55,007 nucleotides of DNA from Glomus cerebriforme. Its lineage: Eukaryota; Glomeromycota; Glomeromycetes; Glomerales; Glomeraceae. The notes below the pieces were generated by a model. The model did no database searches. It was given only the letters and a program-made list of their open reading frames with translations, and was not told the origin of the DNA. This document shows positions 34,661 to 46,188 of the stretch, piece after piece; positions within the stretch are counted from its first letter, which is position 1, and each line of letters opens with the position of its first letter. The stretch is taken from the NCBI GenBank assembly GCA_003550305.1, contig QKYT01000338.1, positions 13,908 through 68,914 on the forward strand, given 5' to 3'. A program made the translations under genes and the position numbers.

Positions 34661-36964
34661 CTATCAAAATTTCACTATAAAAATCAATGATGAGAAAGCA
34701 GCTTTAAATGAATTTCAACTGCCATCAGATAATAAATCAAAATCACAAATGTCAGAGAATAAGATAATCAAAGATCCTATTTTTTGTAAGATCAAATGAT
34801 AACAATAGAAGCTAGCATTCTAAATGTAAAAATGAGGAAGATAAATTAGCTGAAGTAATATTAATTCATTAATCTCTAGCGCATATTATAACCAATTTTA
34901 TTTACTTTCATTTATTTCAACAAGTCTAACAGAGGGCTTTCAAATTCATTTTGTTCATCAATTTGCATGGAGAACTATGAAAAAAGAATCAAACTTGAGG
35001 TCAGTGAATTACTATTTATAATTTTAATAAATATTTCAAAAACTAACTTAATATTACTATAAGTAGAGACATGTCAAAATTCAATATATGCCATAAATAA
35101 ATCAGTAAAAGAAGTTCATTCCATTTCATCTTCTGAAACTAAGTTATTATTAAAATATAAGAGACAAGATGATGTGAATTGTTTTAGTAAAGAAGCTGAC
35201 AAATGAAACTGTTGCAAAATTCTGGAAAATAAGGCCTGCAATAAAGATGTCTTCTTATATTTCAGAGACATTTTAGATATGAACTACTAATAGAATGGTA
35301 GTAAAAAAATCCTTTTCTAATTTTCTTATGAACATCTCTGAAACTTCTTTAATGCAATTGCCTTTTACCAAATCCCAAATGGTAAATGAAGAAATCAGTA
35401 GTGAAACAAAGTCTATTGATAATGGACTTTCTTCCAATTCTCTTACAAGTATCTCCTTTGAGATTTCTTTAGCACAACTATTTTATACTGAATTCCAAAT
35501 ATTAAATGAAAAAACTGATAGTAAAATAAAGTCTATTGATGATGAAATCTCTTCTAATTTCCTTTTTTGAGACTTTATCGCAAAAATCTTATACTAACTC
35601 TACTAAAGTAGATTCATACAAATAAAAATCAAAATATATCAACTGTGACATAACTTCAGAAGCTCTGAAAGCATATCAGATAGATGTCTTAGTGGGTAAA
35701 AAATTGATATATAAGGAATTAGATATTTTAGATTTAGCTTAATCAAATATAAATATGAAATCTAAAATAGCAAAAAGTCCTATATGCATTGGTGTTATTA
35801 ATATTTATAATCCAGACTGCACCAAGTTTTTACCTAAAATTTTAAGTACTTTATCACGAATCAGCTCTAAAACTGTGAGGCTAAAAACATTTAATTTACT
35901 AATAAATGAAAAATTGATAATTTTATAGTTGATTGTGAAGAGGAAGTATTGCACTTCTTGAAAAAATTTGATTATGTAGACAATTTGAAGTTCCTTGAAG
36001 AATATCTTAATAAAAATCTAATTAATCACTCCACTGCAACAAATAACCTCATTTACATACAAAATCTTTTCAACCACTTTTTTTTCTTATATAAAAATGA
36101 TATTTTGCTACAATTTATATCTGAAAGTAAGTTTAATACATATGCGTGGATCCTACTGCTTAAGAATGCATTCCTAGGAAAGGATGATCTGAAGTTAAGT
36201 TGCAGAGAATTGGCATTGTTAATATAAAAATCTACTGCACTTAATTACTGTTTCAAATTGTGCTACTCTATGATCATGATTTTTATAATTATGGTAATTT
36301 TAATAATAGTAGTGATAGTTAAGATAGTTATATAGAGGTAATAAATATAATAGCTATAACTAATATATTAAATATAATAAAGAAAATAAATAAAGTAAAT
36401 TTATATTTATTTTTGTATAAATATCTTATGAATTTTCTTATCTTTAGTTCTTATAATTTCAATTGAATAATAAAATATCTTTTACCTCACAAATACTATA
36501 CCTTTTACTAATTAATGAGTGAACTGATGCTTAATAAACTAAATTATTATACTCTTTCATTATAAACTTAATTATTTAATTCAAATGTAAAATATAAAAG
36601 TTAAGATAAAGGAATTAAGAGAATGATTAGACATAATAGCGTCAAATTCATATAAAAATTAAAGGAAATCTTAGATATTGGTGGTTGCAGTACACTGAAA
36701 TTAAATGGTAAAGAACTTCTAAAAGCATTGGGCATAGAAATTCCTGTCCAGAAAGATGGTATTCTTAATACTCGCAGTAAAAGGAAAGATGATCTTAAAA
36801 AATTGGAGTACTGTTTGAAGGTAATCCTTACAATCTTGTTTTTTGCATTACTTTCTGAAGCAAAAGATTATATCACAAAAATTGAGTCCTATAGTATTCA
36901 GTCAAATGGGTTTCACATCTCGATTTTCATATTAAATATTTATTTGAAAATACTATCATCATGA
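34660..36964 (+). pseudogene. Decayed coding region(s), unrecognised, probably element-derived
   Basis: Plus-strand frames with ordinary protein-like composition occur in pieces at about 35295-35570 (91 codons), 35640-35740, 35760-35930, 35949-36227 (92 codons) and 36640-36964, separated by stops and frame changes. The 35295-35570 piece contains two similar copies of about 42 codons (SNFLMNISETSLMQL... and SNSLTSISFEISLAQL..., each followed by IKSID/TKSID). The last piece includes NTRSKRKDDLKKLEYCL. I cannot name a family. Position downstream of the broken primase suggests parts of the same decayed element, which is inference. Confidence 0.35.
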
Positions 36965-37814
36965 TGGACTTACAAGATATAAAAGTTCTGAGAATTGTGA
37001 AAGAATTTTCAAAATTGATAATGGTCATGAAGGTGATTCTTTTCCAGAAAACTCAAACTAGAAAGAACTAGAGTTTGGAACTGGTTGTACCATCTAGTTT
37101 TAAATTCAGTTTCAACCTGGTTTTCTGATAATTCAGTTTGAACCAAATTTATATTATGAAAACTGGTTTGAGTGATGCAACTGGATGCCCAAACTGGTTT
37201 TATATTAAATAAAAAATTATGCTTAATTTTGAATTTAAGCATTGATTATTATATTTTTACAAATATATATATGTATATAATTTATTAATTTAATAAAAAT
37301 TTATATAAAATAATAATAAAAAAAATTATTGTATATTTTTCTATAAAATACAATTATTTTCTGGCACAATGAATGTTTTAAGAGCTGATCATTTTGTGTA
37401 ATGTATTTTATTAATTAATATTATTTATTAAGCAAAATTTATATACAAAACTAAAACAATAGTTGTAATATTATCGTTATAATAATAATTTAATATTTTA
37501 ATGTATTAATAGTTTATTATAGAATAAAATGGTTGTTTATTAATACAATAATAAATTTAATACAATTTAAAAAACTAGTTTTTCATTAAGTATGTTAATT
37601 TTACAATAAATAGTAGATTGGCCAGATAATTTGGTAGTTATTAAATAATTCACCAATATTACTAGCTTTTTTAATAAATGGGAATATCTGTAGCAAAAGA
37701 GAGAATCAGCTGATCACGTGTTTTTGAGAAAATTATGGTTAAAGTCATGTAGTTAAGTTAATAGCATTAATCCAAATAGTTACATTGGTACTGGATCAGA
37801 GATTTTTAAATAAA

Positions 37815-38006
37815 GTGTAAAGGCCAGTTTGTACCAAAGGGAATTTGTCTTCAATTCCCACCTTTACAAATCTAATTTCTCACGTGACAAGTTACATTTT
37901 TCTATAAAGAGGGTGTATACATGATTTATAGAATGTATTTATCTTATGACATCTAATATAATAAATGTGTTTAACTTGTCTTGAAAAAAAAAATAAATAA
38001 ATAAAT
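37815..38006 (+). mobile_element. Possible tRNA-related SINE with (AAAT)n tail
   Basis: A cttcaattc word (about 37849-37857) matches eight of nine positions of the Pol III B-box consensus GWTCRANNC. About 130 bp downstream the segment ends in a9taaataaataaa (37984-38006). A credible A box and target duplications are not evident, so this is tentative. Confidence 0.3.
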
Positions 38007-38091
38007 TATTATAATAAATATAAACCAAGTACACAAAAAATTGGGTTTAACCAGTTAACCAGTTTGAAAAGTTAAAAATCCAAATATATTT

Positions 38092-38719
38092 TAAATTCAA
38101 AATTTTGCCAATATAAAAGAAACCACATATTCAAAAAGGACTCAGACAAGAAAAAATTGAAGGCACTTCATCGCTAAATAACAAAGATAAGAAAAAGAAT
38201 AAAAAATGGGGAGGTCATACAAAACAAGATAGCGTAATGGATATCTTGGTAAAAGCCTTAATGGCTTAATGTCTATAGTGGGGCAAGAAAAGTCTAAGTT
38301 AAGAAAAGGGAAAGATAAGAAGCATGGTGGTAGTAGGTCTAATTGATAGGTATCGTAGGGATTTAGTTTATAGGATCAGTTCTACTAGTTTAGGATGTAA
38401 TTTTATTAGATTAGATTTCTATCATATGTGTAGACAAAGATTTTGATCTGAAATTAACTTTTTCTTTAGATAGTTTTTTGTTAATTTTTGTCTAGCCACG
38501 TGACTTATACGAAAGCAGATACAATTCTTCCTAGGGTAAATTTTGTTTGGATTTAGTCTTAGTTAAGTGAAATATGGGAAGAAAGTGATGGTTTAATTGG
38601 TTACATATATCTTGTCGCCTCTTTAGGTAGCTAGCATTTAATTGCCTCAAATGTAATCAGTAGTCCAGCGTGATAAGATACAGAGTAAATAAAATAAAAT
38701 AAAATAAATTCAAAATTTT
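38092..38719 (+). mobile_element. Retroposon (truncated LINE or SINE), about 598 bp, 15-bp target duplication
   Basis: The bases taaattcaaaatttt occur at 38092-38106 and 38705-38719, flanking 38107-38704. The right end of the insert is a gtaaataaaataaaataaaa tail. A simple A-rich repeat tail directly followed by a long target duplication is the mark of target-primed reverse transcription. The body has only broken frames, so it is a 5'-truncated LINE copy or a non-coding retroposon. The left boundary can shift by a few bases. Confidence 0.7.
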
Positions 38720-39140
38720 TTTAACAAATTATATGAACCATTAAACTTACTATCCAGATTCAGTTCATGAATTAACTGCTGATGTAATTTACTATTTCAG
38801 AATTTTTTTTATGTACAAAAAAAATCACACTTTTAATGTTTCCAAGCTGTATATTAATAACAATGTATAAAATATATAAACTCAATATAGTTCATAATCA
38901 CCATATACCATTATTTCAATAAATTTTGGCAATCAAGAAACCAAGTTTTTTACACATTTTTTTTCGATCAGGGATATCAGTCACATGAATTATCTTTTTT
39001 ATATATCTGATACGTTATAATTTTTAGGCCAAACAAAAATATTTAAATTTTTATTATCAAAATTGAGAGAGATATATTTTTATTTATAAATTTTTTTTTA
39101 AAAAAAAAATTATTTGATATTTAATATAAAATTATATAGA

Positions 39141-41551
39141 TTAAGTCATTTTACATGAGTTATTTTTCTCAAGGTTTTCTAATTGATCTTGAGCATCTTG
39201 GTATCCTTGACTAGCAGATTCTTTATACCAATAAGTTGCTTGATTTATATCTTTTTTAACACCTTTTCCTTTTTCAAACATAAAAGCAAGATTGTATTGA
39301 GCTATGTTATGTCCTAAATTTGCTGCCTTTTGATATAAATCAAATGCTTTTTTCTTATCAATTATAGTTCCGATTCCATAGTAATGACAATTTCCTAACA
39401 TTATAATTCCGTCTGAATGTTCTCCTTCAGCTGATCGTTCAAATAATCCAAAGGCTCTTTGATAATCTTTATCATTATCATTTCCATTTAGATACAAAAG
39501 GCCAAGTTTATATATAGCTATCATATTTCCATTACTTGCAGCTTTTTCGTACCAATGAATAGCTATTTTTAGATTCTTTTTGATGACTCTTTCTATATCA
39601 TAGTAACATTGACTAACTTTTAATTGCCCTGTTGCATAATCTCTATTTATTATTGTTTCAAAATATTTAAATGCTAATCCTTCATCTTTCAAGGTACCAG
39701 TGCCAGATTCATAACATTTCCCAACAAAGTATTTTGCCAATATATGATTTTTATTTGATGCACTAATAAATAAATCAAATGCTTTCTCGTAATTTTTTTT
39801 TGTTTCGATCCCCAAGTAATTAAAATATCCGAGTAAAAATATAGAATCTGAATTATCTTGATTAGTTAATAACCAGTCATAAATTTTTTGTAAATTTATA
39901 TTATGATTATTTGAGTAATTAATAAAAGCGAATATTTGTTTTTTTCCTTCATTTGTTATTTCATCTATCTTTGTTATTATATCGTTGATTATTGAATTTA
40001 AATCTTTTTCAGCACTTTCAACTCTTTCAGCAGATGAAGTATTAGTAGTAGCCTTGGGAGTATTTATAGTGGCAGTACTTTCTTTATTAATTTGTATTTC
40101 TGATGCATGTTGAATCATTTGAGATAAATCTTTGTATGATGAATATTCAACATTATCTAAAGCACTTTGTATTTGCTCATTTTGATTGGTTACATTCGAT
40201 TGTGAAATGATTTTTCTTAATCTCTCAACAACTCCACGCATAGATGGTCGATTTTCTGGCTCATTATTCCAACACTCTAAATAAAAAAAATGTGCTTATA
40301 AGAATAAATAAACTTTTAATTAATTAAGACATCATAAAATTTGATTTTTATTTACCAGTATAAAGTTTTTCATAATCAGCAGAAATATTGGGAATACTAT
40401 TTTCTCTAATACCCTGCAAAATTCGCACAGCCAAACTTATATCATTTTCTCCTTCAAAAGGCGGTCGACCACTTGATATCTCCCATAAAAGCACTCCAAT
40501 GCTATAAACGTCACTCTTTTCGTTTAAAGAGTATGATTGAATATTAAATTTTTTTGGATCAATGTAAGGAATCATACCAAAAAATTTTGATTGTGAACTT
40601 GATACTTCTTCAACCCCTTTTGATAAACCAAAATCTGCCAACTTAATGACACCTTGATGAACCAATACATTACAGGAATGCTATAATAGGATATAATAAA
40701 TTATTAATAATTTTCATATTGATTTATATACTGTATATAATATTTGGTATTGTTAAATGTTCACCGCACCAGCATTAGGGTGGAATTTTGGGCAGAATTA
40801 AAAATGTAATGAAACTCTGCCAAAAATTCCACTCTAATGCTGGTGCGACCTACGGTAATATTAAAACAATTACCAAGTCACGATGCACAATCCCTTCATC
40901 ATGCAAACACGATACCGCACAAGCCAGCTGGTATGCCAATTTGCATTTATTATTCCAAGTGAGGGATTCGAAATTTTCCTTCAAATAATTTCGAAGTTTA
41001 CCGCCATCAGCATACTCCATTACTATCAGATAATTTTTTGATTGGTCAATTTCATTTTCTAACAAAATAAATAAGGCATTAGTTTTAAATAATCTAATTT
41101 TGTAATTTTGATTTTTAGTTGAATATTTTATCACACCTGAATAAAGTTTTGTGATTCCACAAAAGCGAATAACGTTATCGTGAAAATCTATCTCTCGTTG
41201 ACGTTGAATCTAAATTATGAATATAACAAATATTAAAGAAATAAATATAACGAATCCGTATAACAAAATATTGAAATGTGTGTTATATTATTTAAATAAA
41301 TTAACCTCATTAACTATTTCTTTTGTAGTGATATTGTTAAGACTAAAAAAAGATTTTAACGCAAAATATTTTTCCGTTTTTCTCCAATTTGCACGAAATA
41401 CTTTTCCAAATCCTCCGGAACCAATTTCTTTAATATCACTAAAATGTACATATTCGTAATATCTAATATGTTTTTTATCGATAGCCTCTTCAATCCAATT
41501 TATCCATTCATTTGTATTTTCGGTATCTTGAAAGTTAATGTTATCAGACAT
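39141..41551 (-). CDS. Kinase-Sel1 repeat protein E (TKL-type protein kinase, 654 aa)
   Basis: Exons (plus coordinates): 39141-40276, 40356-40680, 40874-41058, 41137-41209, 41306-41551; 655 codons with the stop, all phases consistent. Kinase domain about 40-300: glycine loop GSGGFGKVF in exon 1, Lys in ALKSFF, HRD (165-167) followed by LHSCN, DFG with Asp184, C-lobe ECWNNEPENRP. All catalytic residues are present. A Thr/Ser-rich spacer, the family linker, and about six Sel1 repeats follow. The first donor is GTTAAT, weaker than in the sister genes. Intron 3 is enlarged by an 81-bp palindromic element (40766-40846). Pseudogene D is its close duplicate, without exons 1-3. Confidence 0.9.
40766..40846. 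mobile_element. 81-bp palindromic MITE inside intron 3 of gene E
   Basis: The arms read GCACCAGCATTAGGGTGGAA and, reverse-complemented from the right, GCACCAGCATTAGAGTGGAA, continuing to 31 bp with 29 matches. The loop is about 19 bp. It explains why this intron is 193 bp rather than about 80. No clear target duplication. Confidence 0.75.
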
Positions 41552-42766
41552 AACGGAATGTATAGTAGGTGTTATTTTGTAGGAAAAGGAGAATAAAATG
41601 AAACTACGGAAAATATGATCCTTTTATTTTTAAAGATCGGCACAAAATTTTCCTTTGCAAAAAAATAAAAATAAGTTACAATCAGTTTCATAAATCAAGC
41701 CTTAATAGGCAATTTATGAATGTTCTGATGTTCAATGCGCCATTGTTTTAGCTTGAAAGAATTAACAACAGTTTTTTGCTCATACAACTTTCTATTTTCT
41801 TCAGTTAGTTACACAAACGGATTTACACGTGACAAAATTTCCTTACATTTTCTATTACAAAGAAACCTACCTACCAATCTAAAAATGTCAAGAAATGTCT
41901 TTAAAAATATTCATTAAGTCTCGAATCATATTCAGAAATAAGGGAGTAATATGGGCTAAAAATATATTGAATATCTATCAAAGATAAGTTAAAAATAAAA
42001 TATTAGAAAAATTTTTTTAACATAAATTAATTTTTTATTTTATTTTATTTATTTTTTATTTTATTTTTTATTTTTGCGGAGTGCCAGTTTACAGTTCTTA
42101 TTGGGAAAATAATATTCATCTTTTTATATTGACGATCCAGAATTTCCGTATTTTGAAAATTCAAACCCTGTGTTTTTGTTGCATCGATCTCTGTAATATT
42201 TAATTTGGCATTTTTCGCTAATATCAGATTTTAAACCATTTTTGAAAGATGTCTATTGTTCTGATAGCATCCGTTAAACCTTTTAGAAAAAACCTTAATT
42301 GGCAGTTGCTTCGTCACAAACTTTTTATATACCTTGCAATTACACTATTTTGCACCCAATATCTCCAATATATTTCTTGCGCTTTAATAGGCAACGCTTC
42401 TAACGCTTCTTCACTTCCAGAATCCAATATTAATCTCAAACTTCTTATGATATTATTTTCACTATCGAATCTTTGTTTGTTGCGCCGCGCAACATCAGAC
42501 GTGTTTTCCAACATATTTCAATAAATGTGTGGCGTCGTTTCCTGTTTACATTTTTATGATTTACAAGTTTTATTTCACTTAGATTTTATATTTAGGTTAA
42601 TTTAGATCAACATTACATGAAATATGAAAAATTGATCGAAAATAATTCAATTTTATTATTTAAAATTTGTAAATATCCAGGATAAAATACTAGAAACTAT
42701 AATATAAAAATATTTATTTAATAAAATTGAAAGTTAAAACTACTGTATAAAATTGTTAATTTAATA
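41552..42766. other. Intergenic region between genes E and F
   Basis: Mostly AT-rich. A less AT-rich block at about 42150-42520 contains a coding-like minus frame listed separately. 41995-42075 is a TTTTATTTTATTT-type simple repeat. Confidence 0.5.
42314..42514 (-). CDS. Small hypothetical ORF or gene fragment (66 aa)
   Basis: A 66-codon minus-strand frame with balanced, non-repetitive composition (starts MLENTSDVARRNKQRFDSEN, contains SGSEEALEALPIKAQEIYW). Coding-like sequence appears to continue in another frame downstream (LTDAIRTIDIFQKWFKI, stop near 42233), which suggests a frameshifted fragment or an unrecognised intron. I do not recognise the family. Confidence 0.3.
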   Translation of the reverse strand: MLENTSDVARRNKQRFDSENNIIRSLRLILDSGSEEALEALPIKAQEIYWRYWVQNSVIARYIKSL

Positions 42767-45000
42767 TTATTCAAATACTATAGGTTCTTTTAATTTGTTT
42801 TGGGCAGCTTGAAATCCTTGCTTAGCGGATTTTTTATACCAATAAATTGCTTTACTTAAATCTTTTTCAGTTCCAATTCCAATTTTATACATGTTAGCAA
42901 GAGTAAACTGGGCTATACTACTTTCCATATTCGCCGCCTTTTGAAATAATTCAAATGATTCTTTCTTATCAACACTGGTCCCAATTCCGTATTGATAACA
43001 ATATCCTAACATAGTTATTCCACCCGAATGTCCTCCTTTCGCTGATTTTTTAGATAATTCAAAAGCTTTTTTATGATTTTTTTCAACAACTTCTCCATTA
43101 ATATACACATTAGCAAGGTTACATTGAGCTCTAGTGTTTCCTAAATTTGCCGCTTTTTGAAATAATTCAAATGCCTTTAGCTTATTAACTTCAGTTCCAA
43201 TTCCACTATTGTAACAATATCCTAACAGATTTATTCCAGCTAAAAATCCTTCGTCTGCTGATTTTTTAGTCAATTCAAAAGCTTTAACATAATTTTTTTC
43301 AATACCTCTTCCATAAACATACATGTAAGCAAGTTCAAATTGTGCTACACTATTTCCTAACTCTGTCGCTTTTTGAAATAATTCATGTGTCCTTTGTTTA
43401 TTAATGTTGGTTTCAATTCCATAATAACTAAAATATCCAAGTAAATAAATAGCATTTGAATTATTTTGATTATTTAAGAGCCAATTATAAATTTCTCTTG
43501 TATTTATTTTCCGATTATTAAGATAATCAAAAACATGTTGTTTTCTTACACTTTCTTCTTTTCCTTCATTTTCTTCCTTAAAATAAATATCAATCAATTC
43601 ATCAATTACGACACTAAAATCCTCTTCAAATACGTTTTCATGAATATTTTGAATGGTAGGTTCAATTTCCTTAAAATTCATTTTATGCTTAGATAATTTT
43701 TCATGAAATGAACTATTATTTGATGTACCAACATTATCTGAATTAAGTTGTTGTTTAGTTGATAATTGGTTATAATTTGTAATAATTTCTTTCAATTTAA
43801 CAACTACTTGATTCATTGTTGGTCTATTATTTGGTTCATCATTCCAACATTCTAAACGAAAATGTATATATGAATTTAATATTAAGAAAAAAAAAATAAA
43901 ATAAATTATTTATACAGTACTTACCAATATAAAGATCAGAATAATCATTAGGGGTATCTGAAACAATAGTTTCTCTATAGCCTTGCAAAATTTTCGTAAC
44001 TAAATTAGCATCATATGATTCGTCCTTAAATGGTGGTCGACCGCTTGATATCTCCCATAAAAGCACACCAATACTGTAAACGTCACTCTTTTCATTTAAT
44101 AAATGTGATTGCGTTGATTCTACACTATAATTTAACCTTTTCGGATCGACATAAGGAACTGTACTAAATAAATCTTCTGATTTTTGTTCAGATATTTCTT
44201 TGATCCTCTTTGATAATCCGAAATCAGTTATTTTGATAGTATTTTGATAAACGATTATATTACTAGAATGCTATTATAAAATTTAGAATAAATATTAATC
44301 ATAAAAAATTTTTTAATAATTTAAAGAAATAAGTAAATTTAAATTACCAGATCACAATGCACGATTCCTTCTTTATGTAAACACGAAATAGAAAAAGCTA
44401 GCTGATATGCTAGTTTGTATTTATCTTCCCATGTAAAATTCATAAAATTTTCTTTTAAATAATTTCGAAGGGAATCACCATCAACATACTCCATTACTAA
44501 AAAATATTCCTTCAGTTGACCATTTTGACTTTCTAATAATAAATAATTTTATTACCCTCTATTGCAAAATCAAGTAAATATATATTCATAATAAAAGTTT
44601 TAAACATTTTTATACCTTTGTCCGTAATTCCATATAAACGATTAACGTTATTATGAACGTCAACTTTACGTTGGAGTTTAAGCTAAATTATAAATATGAA
44701 TATTTATCTAGAATATAAATTATATGATAAAAAAAAAAAAGACATTTTATGTTTTGTAATTACCTCATGCGCAATTTCTTTGATGATGGAATCGTCAAAA
44801 TTCAAAAAAGATTTTAATACTAAATATTGTTCCGAACTTTCCCAATTTGCGCGATAAACCTTTCCGAAGTTACCATTTCCAATTTTTTGAATATTATGAA
44901 ATTTTTCATATTTGTAATATTTTATTTGATTTTTAGAAATAGCTTCATAAATCCATTTATTTGAACTTTCTGCTGCCGGCATTTCAATAACATATGACAT
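42767..45000 (-). CDS. Kinase-Sel1 repeat protein F, catalytic loop HCD (639 aa)
   Basis: Exons (plus coordinates): 42767-43851, 43925-44270, 44348-44532, 44616-44682, 44764-45000; 640 codons with the stop. Glycine loop GNGNFGKVYRANW, Lys in LVLKSF, catalytic loop H160-C161-D162 followed by LHSSN167, DFG (179-181), C-lobe ECWNDEPNNRP. The Arg of HRD is Cys, as in so-called non-RD kinases, which generally do not depend on activation-loop phosphorylation; Asp and Asn remain, so activity is still possible. Exon 2 is 67 nt, two codons shorter than in A. The Sel1 half has about seven repeats and is closest to the stand-alone Sel1 protein that starts 277 bp away in the other direction. Confidence 0.9.
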
Positions 45001-45276
45001 ATCGGACTGTGATTTTAAAAAGTTAAAGTTTACATGAATTTTTTACGTCATATTTATTTATTGTATGGTAGTACTGCATGATTTAAAATTTGTATACGGT
45101 AATACTGCCTTAAATGATTGCCAGTTACAGTCATATAATCGCCGATCAAATGAGCCACAGCTTTCCTCATTCCCCATTTGTCTAAGTAAATTAATGATTT
45201 ACCCTACATACATATGTTATTATATCTCCGTATTAAAATTATTTTTTCCTTCATTAATATTCAAAATTTTGATACA
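45001..45276. promoter_or_regulatory. Divergent intergenic region between gene F and the Sel1-only gene
   Basis: The two start codons face away from each other across 276 bp, so this short segment must hold both 5' regions. I see no defined motif that I can name. The shared sequence ancestry of the two genes makes joint regulation plausible, which is inference. Confidence 0.45.
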
Positions 45277-46188
45277 ATGAATATAAAAGAAATAGAACCT
45301 ACAACTCAAAGTATTCGTGAAAACATATTTGAAGAGGATTTAAGTATTGTGATTGATGACTTGGTTAATCATTATTTTAAGGAATTAAATGAAGGAAAAG
45401 AAGAAGGTGTATTAAGACAACATATCTTCGATCAAATTAATAATTACAATGTAAACTTACAAGAAATTTATACTTGGCTTTCAAATAATCAAAATAATTC
45501 AAATTCTATTTATTTACTTGGATATTTTAATTATCATGGAATTAATATCAATATTAATAAACAAAAAGCATTTGAATTATATCAAAAATCGGCAAAATTA
45601 GAAAATAATGTAGCTCAATTTAATCTTGCCTTAATGTATGAAGATGGAGAAGGTATTAATAAAAATTATAATAAAGCTTTTAAATTATCTAAAAAATTAG
45701 CAAAAAAAGGATATTCAAGTGGAATAAATTTGTTAGGATATTATTACCAAAATGGAATTGGAACTAATGTTAATAAGAAAAAAGCGTTTGAATCATATAA
45801 AAAGGCAGCAGATTTAGGAAATTTATGTGGAATATATAATTTAGCGTGTTGTTATGATACTGGAATTGGAATCGATGCTAATATACAAAAAGCATTGGAG
45901 TTATATCAAAAAGCGGCTGATTCAGGTGATTCATTTGGAATAAATATGTTAGGAAATTGTTATAAAAATGGATTTGGAACAGATATTAATAAACAAAAAG
46001 CATTTGAATTGTATCAAAAGTCAGCAAATTTTGGAAATCATTTCGCTCAATATAATCTTGCTTTGATGTATGAAAATGGAGATGAAATTGAAAAAAATAT
46101 GGATCAAGCGATCTATTGGTATAAAAAATCCGCTAAACAAAAATATCAATTCGCTAAGAATAAATTAAAATTACTTTCAAAAGATTGA
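45277..46188 (+). CDS. Stand-alone Sel1 repeat protein, kinase-less paralogue (303 aa)
   Basis: Single exon. The frame opens at 45214, but the ATG at 45277 begins MNIKEIEPTTQSIRENIFEED, matching an internal segment of protein F (MNFKEIEPTIQNIHENVFEED), so I take it as the start. Then comes the family linker with NNQNNSNSIYLLGYFNY, followed by about seven Sel1 repeats (KAFELYQKSA..., G-x-G-x-D/N signature). It equals the C-terminal half of F with no kinase exons upstream. No signal peptide or membrane segment from this start. A likely role is an adaptor or competitor binding the same partners as the kinases; this is inference. It could also be a decayed kinase gene whose remaining half stays open. 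Confidence 0.85.
   Translation: MNIKEIEPTTQSIRENIFEEDLSIVIDDLVNHYFKELNEGKEEGVLRQHIFDQINNYNVNLQEIYTWLSNNQNNSNSIYLLGYFNYHGINININKQKAFELYQKSAKLENNVAQFNLALMYEDGEGINKNYNKAFKLSKKLAKKGYSSGINLLGYYYQNGIGTNVNKKKAFESYKKAADLGNLCGIYNLACCYDTGIGIDANIQKALELYQKAADSGDSFGINMLGNCYKNGFGTDINKQKAFELYQKSANFGNHFAQYNLALMYENGDEIEKNMDQAIYWYKKSAKQKYQFAKNKLKLLSKD

Larger units (their letters stand above)
36965..39140. other. Intergenic region with retroposon-like insertions
   Basis: AACTGGTT/AACCAGTT words cluster at 37070-37200 and again at 38040-38065, in both orientations. Two retroposon-like segments (37815-38006 and 38107-38704) are listed separately. No protein gene. 38740-39140 is plain AT-rich sequence downstream of gene E. 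Confidence 0.5.
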
